Assembly (NCBI GenBank): GCA_003990745.1
Contig: RBNI01000006.1
Coordinates: 1-64,000 of the forward strand
From: Jimgerdemannia flammicorona
Lineage: Eukaryota; Mucoromycota; Endogonomycetes; Endogonales; Endogonaceae
DNA length: 64,000 bases
Direction: 5' to 3'
In this document: positions 33,700-46,819 of the stretch, one piece after another
Position numbering within the stretch: the stretch's first letter is position 1
Layout: every line of letters starts with the position of its first letter
Position numbers and translations under genes: made by a program
Notes under the pieces: generated by a model
Databases searched by the model: none
Told to the model about the DNA's origin: nothing
Seen by the model: only the letters and a program-made list of their open reading frames with translations

Positions 33700-34300
33700 G
33701 TAAGGAGAATGATAAATAGTAAGTAAGCAGAAGAATAGTAAGTAAGCAGAAGAATAGTAAGTAAGTAAGAAAATAGTGAGCAAGCAGAAGAATGGTAAGT
33801 AAGTAAGAAAATAGTGAGCAAGCAGAAGAATAGTAAGCAAGCAGATAAGTAAGCAGAAGAATAGCAAGTGAGCAGAAGAATAATAAGTGAGCAGATAAGC
33901 AAATAGAAGAATAGTGAGTGAGCAGAAGAATAGCAAGTAAGCAGGAGAATAACAAGTGAGTAAGTAAGAGAATAGTAAGTGAGTAGAAAAATAGTGAGCA
34001 AGCAGAAGAATAGTGACTAAGTAAGAGAATAATAAGTAAGCAAGAGAATGGCAAGTGAGTAGAAGATAATAAGTAAGTGAGTAAAAGAATAGTGAGTGAG
34101 CAGAAGAATAGTGAGTGAGCAAGAGAATAGTAAGTAAGTAGAAAAATAGTGAGTGAGTAAGAAAATAACAAACAAGTAGAAGAATAATGAGTAAGTAGAA
34201 GAATGATAAGTAAGCAGAAGAATGACAAGTGAGTAGGAGAATAGCAAGTGAGCAGAAGAATAGTAAATGATAAATAGTAAGTAAGTAAGTAAGAGAATGA
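33700..34300 (+). repeat. Minisatellite of GTAAGTAAGCAGAAGAATA-like units
   Basis: About 600 bp built from variants of agtaagtaagcagaagaat and agtgagtaagaaaatag, about 16-20 bp each, with changing order of modules. Open frames on the minus strand (Leu/Ser/Tyr-rich, up to 197 codons) are repeat artefacts. Confidence 0.85.
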
Positions 34301-34549
34301 TAAATGAGTAATATATTAGAAATAATAGACTGAGCAGTAAGTATTGAAAGATAAGATATTGAAGTAAGTAAGATGAGTGAGTCTTGAAAATATATAAATA
34401 ATATTTTTCAAAAATAAGTATAAAAAAACTACAAAGTATAGATTTTATTTAACTTGAAAAAATAAGTAGTAAGATATTAGAAATAAGTATTGGAAACATA
34501 TGAGTACAACTCTCCAAAAGATTACAAAATATAGAATTTATCTAACTTA

Positions 34550-34740
34550 AATAGTGAGCAAGCAAGTAAGTAGAAGAATAGTAAATAGTAAGTAAGTAGA
34601 AGAATAGCAAATAGATAAGTAAGAGAATGGTAAATGAGTAGTATAGTAAACTAAGCAGTAAGTAAGATATTAAAGTAAGTAAGATAAGTGAAATGAGTAA
34701 GATAAGTGAGTCTTGACCACTATCCTTCAAAAATAAGTAT
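34550..34740 (+). repeat. Second patch of the same minisatellite
   Basis: Units such as aagtaagtagaagaatagtaaatag recur, ending near aagtgagtcttgac. The block around it (34320-34400 and 34660-34760) also recurs, so a larger unit of about 330 bp containing the minisatellite seems duplicated. Confidence 0.65.
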
Positions 34741-34844
34741 TGAAAAAACTATATTTATCTAACTTGAGTAGTAAGATATTGAAAATAAGTAACTCTCAAA
34801 ATATAGTTATGTATGTACTCAATATATATATTCAAGTATGCTCA

Positions 34845-34975
34845 AGCAATCACATAATAGTATATCTAAGTAGTTACATAATAGTATATCTAAGCAGTTA
34901 CTGATAGTATACTCAAACAGTTATATAATAATATACTTAAGCAGTCATATAATAGTATATCTAAAATAAATATAC
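34845..34975 (+). repeat. Short tandem repeat, about 27-bp units
   Basis: Four to five units of the form cataatagtatatctaagcagtta with single-base changes. Confidence 0.75.
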
Positions 34976-35069
34976 TTGGTGACTGCTCATTTCAAAGTTT
35001 AACTTTATTTATTCTAATACTTTATATTATCTCTTATTTTAATACTTTATCTTACTTCTTATTTATAAC

Positions 35070-35355
35070 TTTGCCAAGAGAAGAATCTACTATCTAAGTT
35101 ATTTCTCAGAGAGCTTACTATAGAAATCTTACTATAAAGTCAGTCTATCTGATACAACTTTATAGTGGAGCCAGTCTTCAATATAATCTCATATAAATAA
35201 AGTCAGTCTTTGATATAACTCTACTAAGAATCTATACTATCTAAGTTATTGAGTTATCTGAGTTATTATTTAAGAAGCTCATCAATTTAGAAAAATCTGC
35301 ATTAAACTGAGTTATCTGAATTATCTACCAAATTGAGTTATCTACTAACCTACTT
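35070..35355 (+). repeat. LTR family C, partial copy C3, probably the 5' LTR of gypsy-C
   Basis: Aligns with 50545-50825 in the same orientation (gagaagaatc-actatct-agttatt ... gaattatctac-aaattgagttatc). The outer part is missing, replaced by minisatellite DNA. Same orientation as the C copy after gypsy-C supports a 5'/3' LTR pair. Confidence 0.65.
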
Positions 35356-36277
35356 ATTAAGGAATTCTATATATTATACTAAGACCATTATATTAAAAAT
35401 TACATACTTTTGGAGATTATTACACTATATAGAGATTATTATATAGAAATTATATACTTTTGAAAGATCACTACTACTTAAGAAGAAAACTACTAAATTA
35501 CTAGATCTTTCTATATAAAAAAATTACTTATACTATACAAATCATCTGCTATTATCTAAATTATCACTAATAATAAGGAAATCAATATATAAATTAACTA
35601 CTATATTTAGATTTGACTATTATACTACTAAATATCAATAAGAATACTAGAAACAATTGAATATTTTATTGCTTTTTAATAAAATAACTAAGATCTTAAA
35701 CCAAACTATATCAATTCCCAACCTTGTAATTTATCTCTATTGAGCTGACATATTATATTTGTGGACTCAACTGAGAAGATTTCCAAATTGATATAACTTT
35801 TAACTCATAAGAACCTATAGTCAAACTGGATATATTTGATACAATACTAATCTCTACTACTATAGAAGAACTAGTCATTACTAGTATTTGGACAGAAAGA
35901 GAAGTAATCACTTTAAGACTTACCAACTACTCAGTATCAGAAGAATTCCAACCAGAAGCTAGTACAATATAGAATCCTTAGTTAGTATCAACAGATTCAC
36001 CACTAAACTAATTAGATCAATTAGATAATATAGACAATTCTGTTAGAAACTTTAATGAGCTTATATAAGAACTTAAAGACCTTATTGTACAAGTCTAATT
36101 TTCTGTAGAAGTTCTATTAATTTCATCTATTGAACCCCTACCACTAGCTATCATAGAGCCAGAAGAACTGAGAGTAACTTCTTCAAGAATACCTAGATCT
36201 ATTGTACCTTATCCAAGGTCAGCAACACTATCTTCAGGATACTCAAGTATTCCAAACTCTAGTAACAACTCAGAAAG

Positions 36278-38406
36278 TATAAGTATACAATCTTTAAGCC
36301 ACTGAAATTACACATTACCCTCAGAACAAATTCAGAAATCATATATAAGATCACAAAGCTAAGTCAAACTAAAGTTATAGATTATAAAGCTGAGTCAATT
36401 TAAAGTTACAGAATACAAGATTTACAAAAATAGAATCTTATCAATTAAGACCAAAAGCATATATACTGAATATATAGATATATCAAAATAGAGAACTACA
36501 ACAAATCAAACAAATAACCATAACTCTCAAACATATATATACTAAATATAACTACTAAAATCTACAATTATATCTATGCTGATATTTGGAATACCATTAT
36601 CAACTGACCCACAGCTCCCCTGCCCCTCATAAATATCCATAGCCTAGCACTTCTCTATTTTGTGAAAGTCTGATAGAATACTCTGAACATGTTTAGTAAG
36701 GTCCACTGAATCAGACAAATCTCAAGCTACTATCAGATTAACCACCTTCTGGAAGATATAGTTAGTCATCACTATGATATAGATATTACTAAAATATCTC
36801 AATATCAGAAACTAGTGCTCCCAAAATGAATATTCAAATCAATTCAAAGTAGATATATATGATATTCAAATCGAATTGATTCAATTCAATTTGAATATTA
36901 TTTTGATTTCCAAATTAGAATATAAACATTTTTCTCAATAACTCTATGAGGTTTTATCCAATTTTAGTGATCTTGGTGTTATTGGAAAGTCATTATAGAG
37001 AGCTTTTCAGTGATACTAGTTTCATCAAAATTGGATGAAAACTCATGGAGTTATTGAGGAAAATGTTTGTGTCCTAATTTGGAAATTAAAATAATGTTTG
37101 AATCAAATTAAATCAATTTGAATACTATATATATCTACTTTGAATTGATTCAAATATTCATTTTGAGAGTACTACCAGAAACTCATCACTTACAAATACT
37201 GAGAACTCTTTAATGAGTATAGCACCTTTATTCTTTATCTCTAAGTTACTACTACTAAAATGATTATCACTCTATATTATGGCCAAATTAATGATATGGT
37301 ATAAGATCTCAACTACAAATATATTGAGTATGCTCAAACTATAGACAGACCCTTCTCACACTCTAATGATTATACTCTATAAATGCTCTAAGTTGGATAT
37401 ACTATGAAGGATGTCTATGATATAATCTAGTTTGATAATAATAAAGTAAAAGATAATAATCTCTCTGATACTGACATGATCTCTAGCCAAAGATCTCTGC
37501 TAACCCTAATTACTTTGTTAATCTTACTGATAAACTTACAACAATTCATAACTACCTGTGAGACCTATTGGGATAATGATCACTAATATGGTTCCAACTT
37601 ACTATTATATAAATAAACAGAGAGATATAATCCAAGAACCTCTCTTTCTAGATAACTACTTCATCAAAGATAATATCATTAATGGTAATCTTATTGAAGA
37701 ATATCCAGACAATATCTAAATCTATAAATAGCTTAGCAGTCATTAGTATAGTTAGATTAGCCTTATACTATATAACTACATACTGACTCATTAGTTAGAT
37801 AATCTCTTGATATGTCAGTTTACATTTATACTACATAACTATATTCTGACTCAGCAAAGTACTAAGTACTACAACTACATTTAGCATAGTCCAGATAGCC
37901 TCCTATTAGTATAAATATCTACTCCCCCAGACCTCAGAAACTCAGATATAAACAGATAGAAATATAGATAAGAACTTCTGAACACTTCTCCACAATATTC
38001 CTTTATACATTACTTCTAGTATAGTAATATTATAAATAGTGAATAAATTTATTTAATAACCTACAAACTACTCTTAAGTAAATCTGTACTATATTAGGTC
38101 CCACTCCTGACTAGATTCTGAAATTTTCTAATTAGGTATTATCTATAGCAATATACTAATTTAACTAAGCTGGTTTTAGTTTTTTGAACTTTCTGAAATA
38201 TAGAAAATTCTGAACATCCAGAACTAGTCCAAAAAAGGACTTTGATTGAGATGTTAACTCAATCTTGAAATCAATAAGTATAGAGGATATACTCTATATG
38301 AAATTGATCTTAACCTTAAGAAAACAGTCTTTTATAATATCCAGAACTTTCAGAAAACTCTTTCAGAACTATATAACAGTATTTCTAATAAAGTAACCCT
38401 CTTACA
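36278..38406 (+). mobile_element. Solo LTR of gypsy family B (copy B3)
   Basis: Edges TATAAG and CTTACA match B1. Five bases, gaaag, are repeated at 36273-36277 and 38407-38411. It contains a 360-bp foldback insertion and has lost about 320 bp within the LTR reading frame near 37590. The frame is interrupted by many stops; its codon 8 is TAT. Confidence 0.9.
36814..37173. mobile_element. Foldback-type MITE, 360 bp, inside LTR-B3
   Basis: AGTGCTCCCAAAATGAATAT at the left pairs with AGTACTCTCAAAATGAATAT from the right end, and the complementarity continues for most of each half, so the element can fold into one long hairpin. It is absent from LTR copies B1 and B2. Flanks atcagaaact (36804-36813) and accagaaact (37174-37183) form a 10-bp target duplication with one change, a length expected of Mutator-like insertions. 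No coding capacity. Confidence 0.88.
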
Positions 38407-39019
38407 GAAAGTAAATCAGAATTAGAATCTGAATCTGAATCTGAATTAGAATCAGAATTAGAATTAAAACTAGAATTAGAATTAGAAGATAGTAATGATG
38501 AAATAGCTACCTTAATGCTAATCTTTGCAGAATATCCAAAAGAAGACCCAAGAGAATTTCTTGATGGAATTGAAGGAATCACAGCTCTGAAAAACCTCTC
38601 TATTGAAAGAAAAATTGCTATTTATAAGATCCAACTTAGAGAACTAGTCAGAGGAATTTTCAGCTAAGTAAGAAATGATATATACTCAGACCTTGGAGTA
38701 GCTATTTATGTAGCAGCAATCTGAGAAGCAGAGTATAGAGCTATAACCCACTGGCTTATTGAGAAGTATATAGAAAATAAGATCCATCATAAGGTCCAAG
38801 AATCTATTATAGAAATGAAAATGAATTTTAGAGAATCATCCAGAGCATTCTTTATAAGAATTCAAAAGAAAATGTATGTAGCTAGGTTTAATGCTACTAA
38901 CCAAGACATCATAAGTCTAATGATCTTTATAAATGAGATTCCTCTAAACATTGCTCAGCATGTTTACATCCTAGGCATCAGAAGACCTAAAGAGCAAGTA
39001 GATATAGCCTAAGAATTTT

Positions 39020-39990
39020 TTTGATATCAGACAAGAAACTATCTGGAGTGATCATGATAAGAAGGATGATAAGAAGGATCTCTTGATTAAAGCTATATAA
39101 TGACTTCTCTAGAGATAAGAGAGATCCGAAGAAAGAAAACCAGTCAAAGAATAGAAGATAGAAATAAAATTCAAGACCTCAGTTCTAAGTTAGACCAATT
39201 GATTGAGTAGATTGAAAAACTTACTATATGTGAAGATTGGAGCTATCCACAAGACAACAGAGAGTATATACTACAAAAGAATCAAGATTACCTACCTAGA
39301 GATAATGGAAGCTATCAGTAAGAAGAAAGAAGATATTTTATCTAGAATAGAGCTCAAGTTCAATACTTCTACTATAGACAGTTTGAACACTATATCACTA
39401 AATATAATAATAGAAGAAGTGACCAAAGAGACTCAAAACCTCCAAATCAAAAGAACAAAACCCAGTACAAGAAGACTGAAGCTGACTCTATTGAAGACTT
39501 TAAAGAAGAAAATAACAGTAAAGACTATAGTGATCTAGACTTATACCCAGCCAAGATCATTACTAGGAAAACAGTCTACCCAGCAGAGAAAAGAAAGAGA
39601 CCTATAGAAAGACTATCTAGAAATACTAGCAAAAGAATTATTCAGGAAGAAGATAAAGAGCATGAGGAAGAACAGATGGAAATATCTCTCTAATCTCTTA
39701 TTTTTTATTTTTGAAACAAATGAACTACCTTTAAAGAATGAAGAAATAGAGCAAGAAGAATAAGAGCCTGCTTCTCTAAAGCCCAAGAAGAAGTACACTC
39801 CAAAGACTATATCCAAAGATATCTACAATAAAGCTTAGCAAAAGATTTAAGAAGTTAAGATAAAAGTCTCTCTTCTGTAGTTTATACAACTGATACTAGC
39901 TGAAGTCTAAAATAAATATTAAGAACCAGCACTGATCAAGTTCTAATTCTATAACAAGAATCAGCTCCAACTATAATTCAGGCTGTAGAA
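39020..39990 (+). pseudogene. Gypsy-C gag C-terminus and linker, unreadable
   Basis: Lys/Glu-rich open pieces (39203-39538) follow the capsid region. A zinc knuckle is expected here; SIYYKRIKITYLEIMEAI may be its remnant with Cys changed to Tyr, but this is uncertain. Confidence 0.4.
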
Positions 39991-39999
39991 AGACATATC

Positions 40000-40345
40000 A
40001 GCACCTATCTATATAATAATATTAGAGGTCAGAAAGTGAAAATCCTCATTAATACAGAAGTAGCTATCTGTATTATTGTTAAATAATTTTTGGACACACT
40101 TCAATGATCCATTGATAAACTATCTAATATCAGCATTATAGTAGCAGATGGGATCTGAACTCAATCTCTTAAAGAAGTATGAAATATCACTATCTCTCTT
40201 AAATACATTCAGTTCTCTATCTCAAAAGCTATTATATATTACTGAAGCTATTACTTATGACATGATCTTTGGTACCAACTAGATGAAAGAAATGAATGCA
40301 GTTATTGATATTAGTCAACAAGTACTCAAATTTGATTACTGAGGA
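40000..40345 (+). pseudogene. Gypsy-C protease remnant
   Basis: Reads KILINTEVAICIIVK where a DTGA active site is expected (D-T-G changed to N-T-E), then NISIIVADGI and ISLKYIQFSISKAIIYY. Position between gag and RT agrees. Confidence 0.5.
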
Positions 40346-42699
40346 AAAAAGTATAGAGTTAAGATGATTAGCTATAAGCAAAAGAAATAGAAAAAGATCA
40401 CTATTCAGAAAGAATATACTAGTAGTGAAGAGTCTATTATAGAAGAAAAAGAAAAATCTGAAGATATAAATGACCCCAGACTCAATCTTCAAATCAATCT
40501 AGTGGATGATAGGCCAGAAGACAATATGTGGACCAAGAATACTATCTCTATCACAATTAAAGCCATTGTAGGACAAATCAAAGGATGCCTCATCTGTCTC
40601 AAAAGACACAAGTGCTTCAAATACTCCTCCAAGATCATTGGAACAAGGAATTCACCTGATATAGTCTACTCTAAGTATTGAAAAAGAAAGAAGAAATACA
40701 ATCACACTTTAGGAATCTCTACAACTAAAGCTATAGAAGTATAAGAAATTTGGAGTCAAGAAATATCTGAGGAAGAAAAAATCTCTAAATAAGAGATTTC
40801 CAAACAAGAGGAGCTCTCTGAACTTATCTCCTGGGATAATCCTTACTAGATATTACTAGAAGACAATAACCTCTAAAATACTGAAGAAGGACCAAGTATA
40901 ATTACTATCATCCCAAAATAAGAAATATATCAGAAAAGAGCCTTTTGGCTAAAAAGATATCTATATCAAATTGTCTTCCACTCTCTCTAAGACTACTGCT
41001 ATTAGTACTACTTACTGGATCAATAAGAAAGATAAAAACCCCACAGACCAAAAGCTCTGATCATAATTATATAAATAATTACCTTCTAAGAAACTACTAC
41101 AATATTAAAAGGCTGAGCTAGGGGACAAGACCTCTTCACTAGAATAGAAATACAACTCTTGACCACATCTCTCTCAACTTATAACTAAGATAGATATCAA
41201 TTCTCAAAATAATAAGAAATTAATAACTGAGAATAGAATTTTTAAGCAATAGAATATTGTAATCATGAAAGACATCCAGACTGCCAAGACTGCCAGCATC
41301 AGAAGATTTATCTCAATTGTTTATATCTTAAAGAGAGGAGACAACAGAACTCAGATTTGAAAAAGTCAGACCAGAAAACCAAAAAAGAAGACCCTCAAGA
41401 TCTATAATCTGAGAGAAGATATTTTAACTCTCATAAGATATATAACTTACTAATAATGGATAAAAGATGCTACTAACTTTATGGAAGCCTTAGACTCTAT
41501 AGAAAAAAGAGAAATAAATTATCTCTAAGATCTCTCTACTGGAGCTAAATGGCTACATCTCAACCTTAGAGCCTAGATACTTACTATCAATAGAGTTTTG
41601 GCCCAAGAACAATCCAAACTTAGCAAAGATATTACTCAGTATATCTTACTATATTCCAAGACTAAACTCCTGACCCAAGCTCACCAGAAAGATATAGAAT
41701 ATGACCTCTACAGTCTGGAGGACAAATATATTAAACCTGATAGAATAGTGGTGTTTAGAATAAGATTAGCTATGTAACCATCTAAAGAAACTTATATCTA
41801 GCTGACCTCAAGGTCTGAACTTATTAGTCAAGGAGTAACTATAGAAGGAGAAACTATAGACCCAGGATATATAGGTGAAATCAAGGTCATTTTGTATAAT
41901 AGTGATATAGAATAGTACTAAATCTTTAGAGAATAAAAGATTATACAAGTAGTCTTCATAGAAGTCAAGACCCTCCAATTACAAGAAGTCCCTGAACTGA
42001 CTAAAGAAATAAGACAAACTGAAGAATTCAGAAGTTCAGATAAGAAGGAAATATATCTTCTTCAGGTCAACTATTTCAAGAAGGATGCCTTAGCAAGTAT
42101 ATTACCAATTAGTTAAATTTTACAAGAACTTCATCCTGGAATCAAGAGAGCAAACCATTTTCGAAATCTTTATACTACCTAACTTAAGAAACCTCTTTTT
42201 TGAATTCAATAAAGATATTAAGAACCTGGATATTGAAGGACATATATTCTCTGATAAGATGAATTCTGTGTACTCCCAAGCAATCAACCAGAGCTGAAAA
42301 AGCATCATTTTGCTAAAAGAAACCATTATAAGATATCTAGTACCTTATCTCAACCAAATCTATAAAAATTTTATAAACTAAACCTATCAGAAAATGGCAA
42401 AAGGTCCCAGAAGAAGAAAAGACCTCTCTGTAACCCAGAAGAAAGCAAAGCCTTCCATCAATATTGAAGAAGAATTGACATCTCAGCAATAGTAATAACT
42501 AGTAGAACTTCTCTATAGATATCAAGATATCTTCACTACTAATTATAGCAACCTATTATATAACCCATAATATCACTATAGTATAAATATAGAAAATGTA
42601 ACACCTATCTAGCAGAAGTCTTATAGAATACCCTATCACCTAAAGATATTTGAAAAAGAATATAATTAAAAACTCTTAGATAATAAAGTCATCTAATCC

Positions 42700-44000
42700 T
42701 CTACTAGTCCCTAGACCAGCTCTATACTTATTATATCAAAGAAAAAAAGATGGAGACTTTACATAAACTACAAAAAGCTTAATTTAGTTACTAAAAAAGA
42801 TACTTACCTCTTGCCCAGAATTGATGACCTCTTAGACCAGTTATAAGATACTAGATATTTTAGCAATATAGACCTTTTTGCAGGATTCTATGAGATCTTT
42901 ATAAATCCTAAAGATATTTAGAAGACAGCCTTCCTTATTTTAGAAAAACTATTTGAGTATCTCTAAATACTCTTTAGACTTTGCAATATACTTCCCACCT
43001 TTCAAAGAATGATAAACTCAGTCTATAGCCTACTGATTCTGTTAGAATTACAAGTCAATATATATCTATATAACTTTACACTAATTTATTTTACATTATT
43101 TATATATTATTATTTATAGTATCTAAAAGCATATGATTTATATAATAAATAAATTACTTCTTCTGTTTATCACAACAAATTCACCACCACCTAATTATAT
43201 ACATATATGGATTATTTCAACATCTATTCAGCAAATTTTGAAGAATATCTGTATTATCTAGAAGAATTCTTCAAGCTTACTCACAAAAATTACCTAAGAC
43301 TCAATACTAAGAAATACTACTTTGGAAAACAGAAACTTGAATTTCTTAGATTTATAGTTTCAAAAGAAAAAATTCATATAGATCTAAAAAAAAACTGAGA
43401 AGATTAATAACTGGTCAGTATCCAAGACTCTGAAGGAAATACTATTATTTTTAATATTAGTGTCTTATTATAGAAGATTTATTAAAGACTTTATCCAAAT
43501 TGTTACCCTAATCTGAACTCTTCTCAAGAAAGAAGTACCATACAAATAGAAGAAACTATAAGAACTAGTCTTCAAAAAACTCAAGCACTATATGACTACA
43601 ATACTAATCCTTATATAGTCCAATCTACAAAAGCTATTTATCTTATATATAGATACTTTCAAAGATAAATGCTTTCAAAGATAGTCTTAGAGTAGTTCTA
43701 ATCCAAGAAGGACCTGATTAGCAGTACTATGTGATAGCTTATATAAGCCAAACTATCAATTAGTAGTAAGTCAATTATGGTAGCACCAAATTAGAATATC
43801 TTACAGTTATATGAGCAGTTACTCTGTTCAAACATTATCTTATCAGAAAAAAGTTCACTCTGATAACTAACTATATTGCTCTCAAATAGCTATTCAACTA
43901 TAAGAAACCTATTAGAATTCTTGTCTGCTGAATTCTTATCCTTTGGGATTACAAAATTACTATTATCTACAAAGCAAAAAAAGCTCACAATAATGTTAAT
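42700..44000 (+). pseudogene. Gypsy-C reverse transcriptase and RNase H
   Basis: RT: INYKKLNLVTKKDTYLLPRI, DDLLDQL, FSNIDLFAGFYEIFINPKDI, and after an AT-rich insertion of about 150 bp (43050-43205) the catalytic region as YMDYFNIYSANFEEYLYYLE, where the second Asp of YxDD is Tyr. Then the RNase H connection (SYYRRFIKDFIQI) and RNase H (YGSTKLEYLTV, FTLITNYIALK). Stops are frequent. Confidence 0.8.
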
Positions 44001-44149
44001 ATACCTTCTTACCAACTCTAATAAATCAGAAAAAGAGTGTACCAAGGAACTACACTCTAAAGGAAGCTCCTCTGACTATTAAGATATAAGAAGATCTCAT
44101 TAAAAAAGAATACTAGAAAGCCTGCCAAAAACAGGCAAATATAGAAGAA

Positions 44150-45095
44150 AAGCTGCAGACAATATACTAACATTGGCCCAATCTCAGAATACAAGTCTGA
44201 GATATACTCAAGAAATATGATATCTGTCAGAAGTATTAAGAAAAGAAGAACTATTAAGTACTATTATAACTAATTATAGCACTAGACAATATCTTCCAGA
44301 GATAGAGAGTAGATATAATTGAACCTCTATCAGTTATATATATTAAGAAAAAACAAATATATCTTAATATTTATAGAATATCTGACCAAATGGCCTGAGG
44401 CTTTCTTAATGAAAATTACTGATACTCTGACTATTATTAACCTCATCTATGAACTCACACTCAGATATAGACCTTCAGAAGAATTTGTCTCTGACTGAGA
44501 TATAGAATCTATTAATAATATAATCATAAGCTATGTCTAAATTCACAAGATCCATCTTAAATAAACTATATCATACTACTTTCAAACTAATGATATGCCA
44601 GAATAGATGAATCAGACCATTAAGAAAGAACTTATCTAAGTCAATTCTACCAATTGAGACCTCTACTTATCTAAGATCCTATGGAAAATTCAGAACACTC
44701 CTACTGCCTCTACTCAACAAAAGCTATTTGAGATAATGTTTGCTAAGAAAGTTAGAACTACTGACTATGAGAACCTTAGAGACCTCCTTGGAAAGACAAA
44801 ATAATTATATAATTAAGCCCAAGCTCAGATAATCAAAGCTCAAGAAAGACAAAAAAAGTACTATAATCAGAAATAGAAAAATTAGAACATTAATATTGGA
44901 GACCAAGTACTAGTTTGGAGAAGCATAATTGAAATAAAATTTACCACCAAACTAGAGCCCAAATGAGAAGGATCTTATCTTGTATATAATATTAGAGAAA
45001 CCAGCATCTATTTAAGAAGAGATAGATAAATTCTAAGGATATTAGTATACATCAATCATCTCAAGCTATATCTCCCTCCACACCATGAATCAGAG
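44150..45095 (+). pseudogene. Gypsy-C integrase
   Basis: The zinc-binding end of the HHCC region falls near 44220-44245 (YDICQKY, second Cys lost). The core runs from about 44340 (IFIEYLTK) through FVSDDIES-like text to QTIKKELI. The C-terminal block GDQVLVWRS...TTKLEPK and EGSYLVYNIRETSIYLRR is of GPY/F type. A proline-containing tail follows and no chromodomain was seen. Confidence 0.7.
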
Positions 45096-45099
45096 AATT

Positions 45100-45650
45100 G
45101 ACCAGTACCTTTAGATCTTTATTCTCAGCTCCTTCTAAGCTCTGCTTATTCCTCTGCCCCAGTTCTGCCTACTTGAAGGAACCTCAATACAACTGATCTG
45201 AAAATATCAAGAAAACCTTATTATTGCCCAGAGGTTATTGCAGATTCACTATCTGTAAGCCTTCTATAATATTGAACAATTACTGCAAGAGTGATCATAT
45301 CTGTAGAGACTAGCTGATATAATTAACCAAGAGACCTAAGCTATAAAAAGACTTTATATCTTATATGGACAAAATCCAAGAGCTCTGTTACAAGCCTATT
45401 TCCATCTAACTGATATCTACCAGATAAATAAAGTGACTTTCCAGGACACTCTCTAATAAGTAGAGATCTTATTTCTTGAAGAATCAGATGAAGACCCAGA
45501 ATTAGAGTAGAGTAACTCAGATATAAGAGAAGATGATAGTACTAGTATAGATGTAGAAAATACCTATAGATATTAGAATGATAACTAAAGAACAGTCTAG
45601 AGATAGACCATTCTTTAGTAGAGACTGATATAATGAGCCAGTAGAAAAAT
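45100..45650 (+). other. Region between gypsy-C integrase and 3' LTR
   Basis: Degraded, partly open sequence with acidic residues (EDDSTSIDVENTYRY-like text near 45530). Probably the end of pol and the 3' untranslated part. No separate gene is supported. Confidence 0.4.
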
Positions 45651-46259
45651 ATACCAAGTTACCATCTAAATTAGTTACTATAATTTAGCTATATACTAGA
45701 GGGTTTCAAAGTAGGTTATAGAATTCCAAATATCAGAAAATTCAGAAAAAATTTTGGCCAATCAGATCTAGTTTAGAGTTCTATGTCTTGCTGAGGTTTA
45801 AAAACCCATAAAAGTCAGTTTACAGAAGGATCTCTCTAGCTCTTAGGTTGTAATGTAGATAAATTTGTCTGCTAAAAAATTGAATATTTCACAACTTTAC
45901 TGACAGTGAAGATATTTATTTTTAATTATTAAACAACAATAGTATGATATATCACTTTGTAAACTTCCAAATATTTCCTAATTTCGAATGAAGCTGTTTA
46001 TTTTATTTTTATTTTTGAAGAGAATTCTTGAGTATGAAATTTACATCAAAAATTCTGAATCAGCTATGATAGGGGCCAGATGGTGGATGCTGAAGAGTGG
46101 AGATACAGAAAGGTGAATGCAGGAGAATAGGCACAGAAGGGTTGATGAGGAGGTGGGCATAGAAGGGCAGAAATGGGTCCTATTGGTAGGAAAAGAGGGG
46201 AGAGTAAATGAAGGTGAGTGAGGCAATAGATGGAGGGCAGGGCCAGGCTCTCTCTGATG

Positions 46260-46735
46260 TACCAGCCCTTGAAGGAATACCCTGTGGAATCAGTCCTACC
46301 TGCTCCAATCCTCACCTGATGTAAGAGGTTTGTCTCAGAAAGAATGAACATACAGTAATGCTTTTGAGCAGCAGAGCTAGGAGAGAGGTAAAAACTGAGG
46401 TTTGCCACTAGAACCCAGAACTCTTTACAGACAGTAGAAAGAGAAGCAGAGAGTTTACTATTTCAGTTTGACTGGTTGAAGATGAGACAGCAGATGAAGG
46501 TAGTAAGGGTGCTGAGATGGCAGACAAGGACAACAGAGTGATATGGCAATAGGGAAACAGTGACAAGTATCAGCACAGTGGGTCAGCAGCCATCCAAATC
46601 TAGGGTGTAGTATGAACCCAACTCTACCCTTCCAAATCCCTGCCCAATACAAGAGATTTACAGAGAATGAATATGCAGCAACACTTTTAAGCAGTGGAGC
46701 TACAGAAGTAGCAAAAGCTGAGGTTTCATAACTAT
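46260..46735 (+). repeat. Two imperfect direct repeats of about 95 bp
   Basis: 46302-46405 and about 46630-46730 share the order caat-cctcacc/tgccc, agaggtttgtctcag, gaatgaacatacag, gcagcagagcta, aaaactgaggttt with many changes. They lie in the left non-coding part of the Harbinger element. Confidence 0.65.
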
Positions 46736-46819
46736 AACACAGAGCTACCAGAGACCTGAAGTAGAGATTTTACCTGACAAAAGGATGGTACCAAGAAGTA
46801 TGTCAGAATTGGCTACAAG

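Larger units (their letters stand above)
35760..39012 (+). pseudogene. Gypsy-C gag, split by a solo LTR
   Basis: The first part ends SSGYSSIPNSSNNSES at 36277 and the second resumes in frame at 38412 with KSELESESES, then FAEYPKEDPREFLDGIEGI, HHKVQESIIEMKMNF and FIRIQKKMYVARFNATNQDI. These are typical of retrotransposon Gag capsid regions. An Asp/Glu-rich hexanucleotide run (38415-38485) encodes the Ser/Leu-Glu repeats. The gap between the parts is exactly the LTR plus one copy of the gaaag target duplication. Stops remain in both parts. Confidence 0.7.

Noticed and set aside
33635..34247. Leu/Ser/Tyr-rich minus-strand frames up to 197 codons, resembling membrane proteins
   Set aside because: They are translations of the GTAAGTAAGCAG-type minisatellite.
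34542..34730. Short minus-strand frame of 62 codons
   Set aside because: Minisatellite translation.
36278..38406. LTR-B3 as the 5' LTR of the gypsy element that follows
   Set aside because: No primer site follows it, the gag frame continues from one side to the other, and a gaaag duplication flanks it, so it is a solo insertion.
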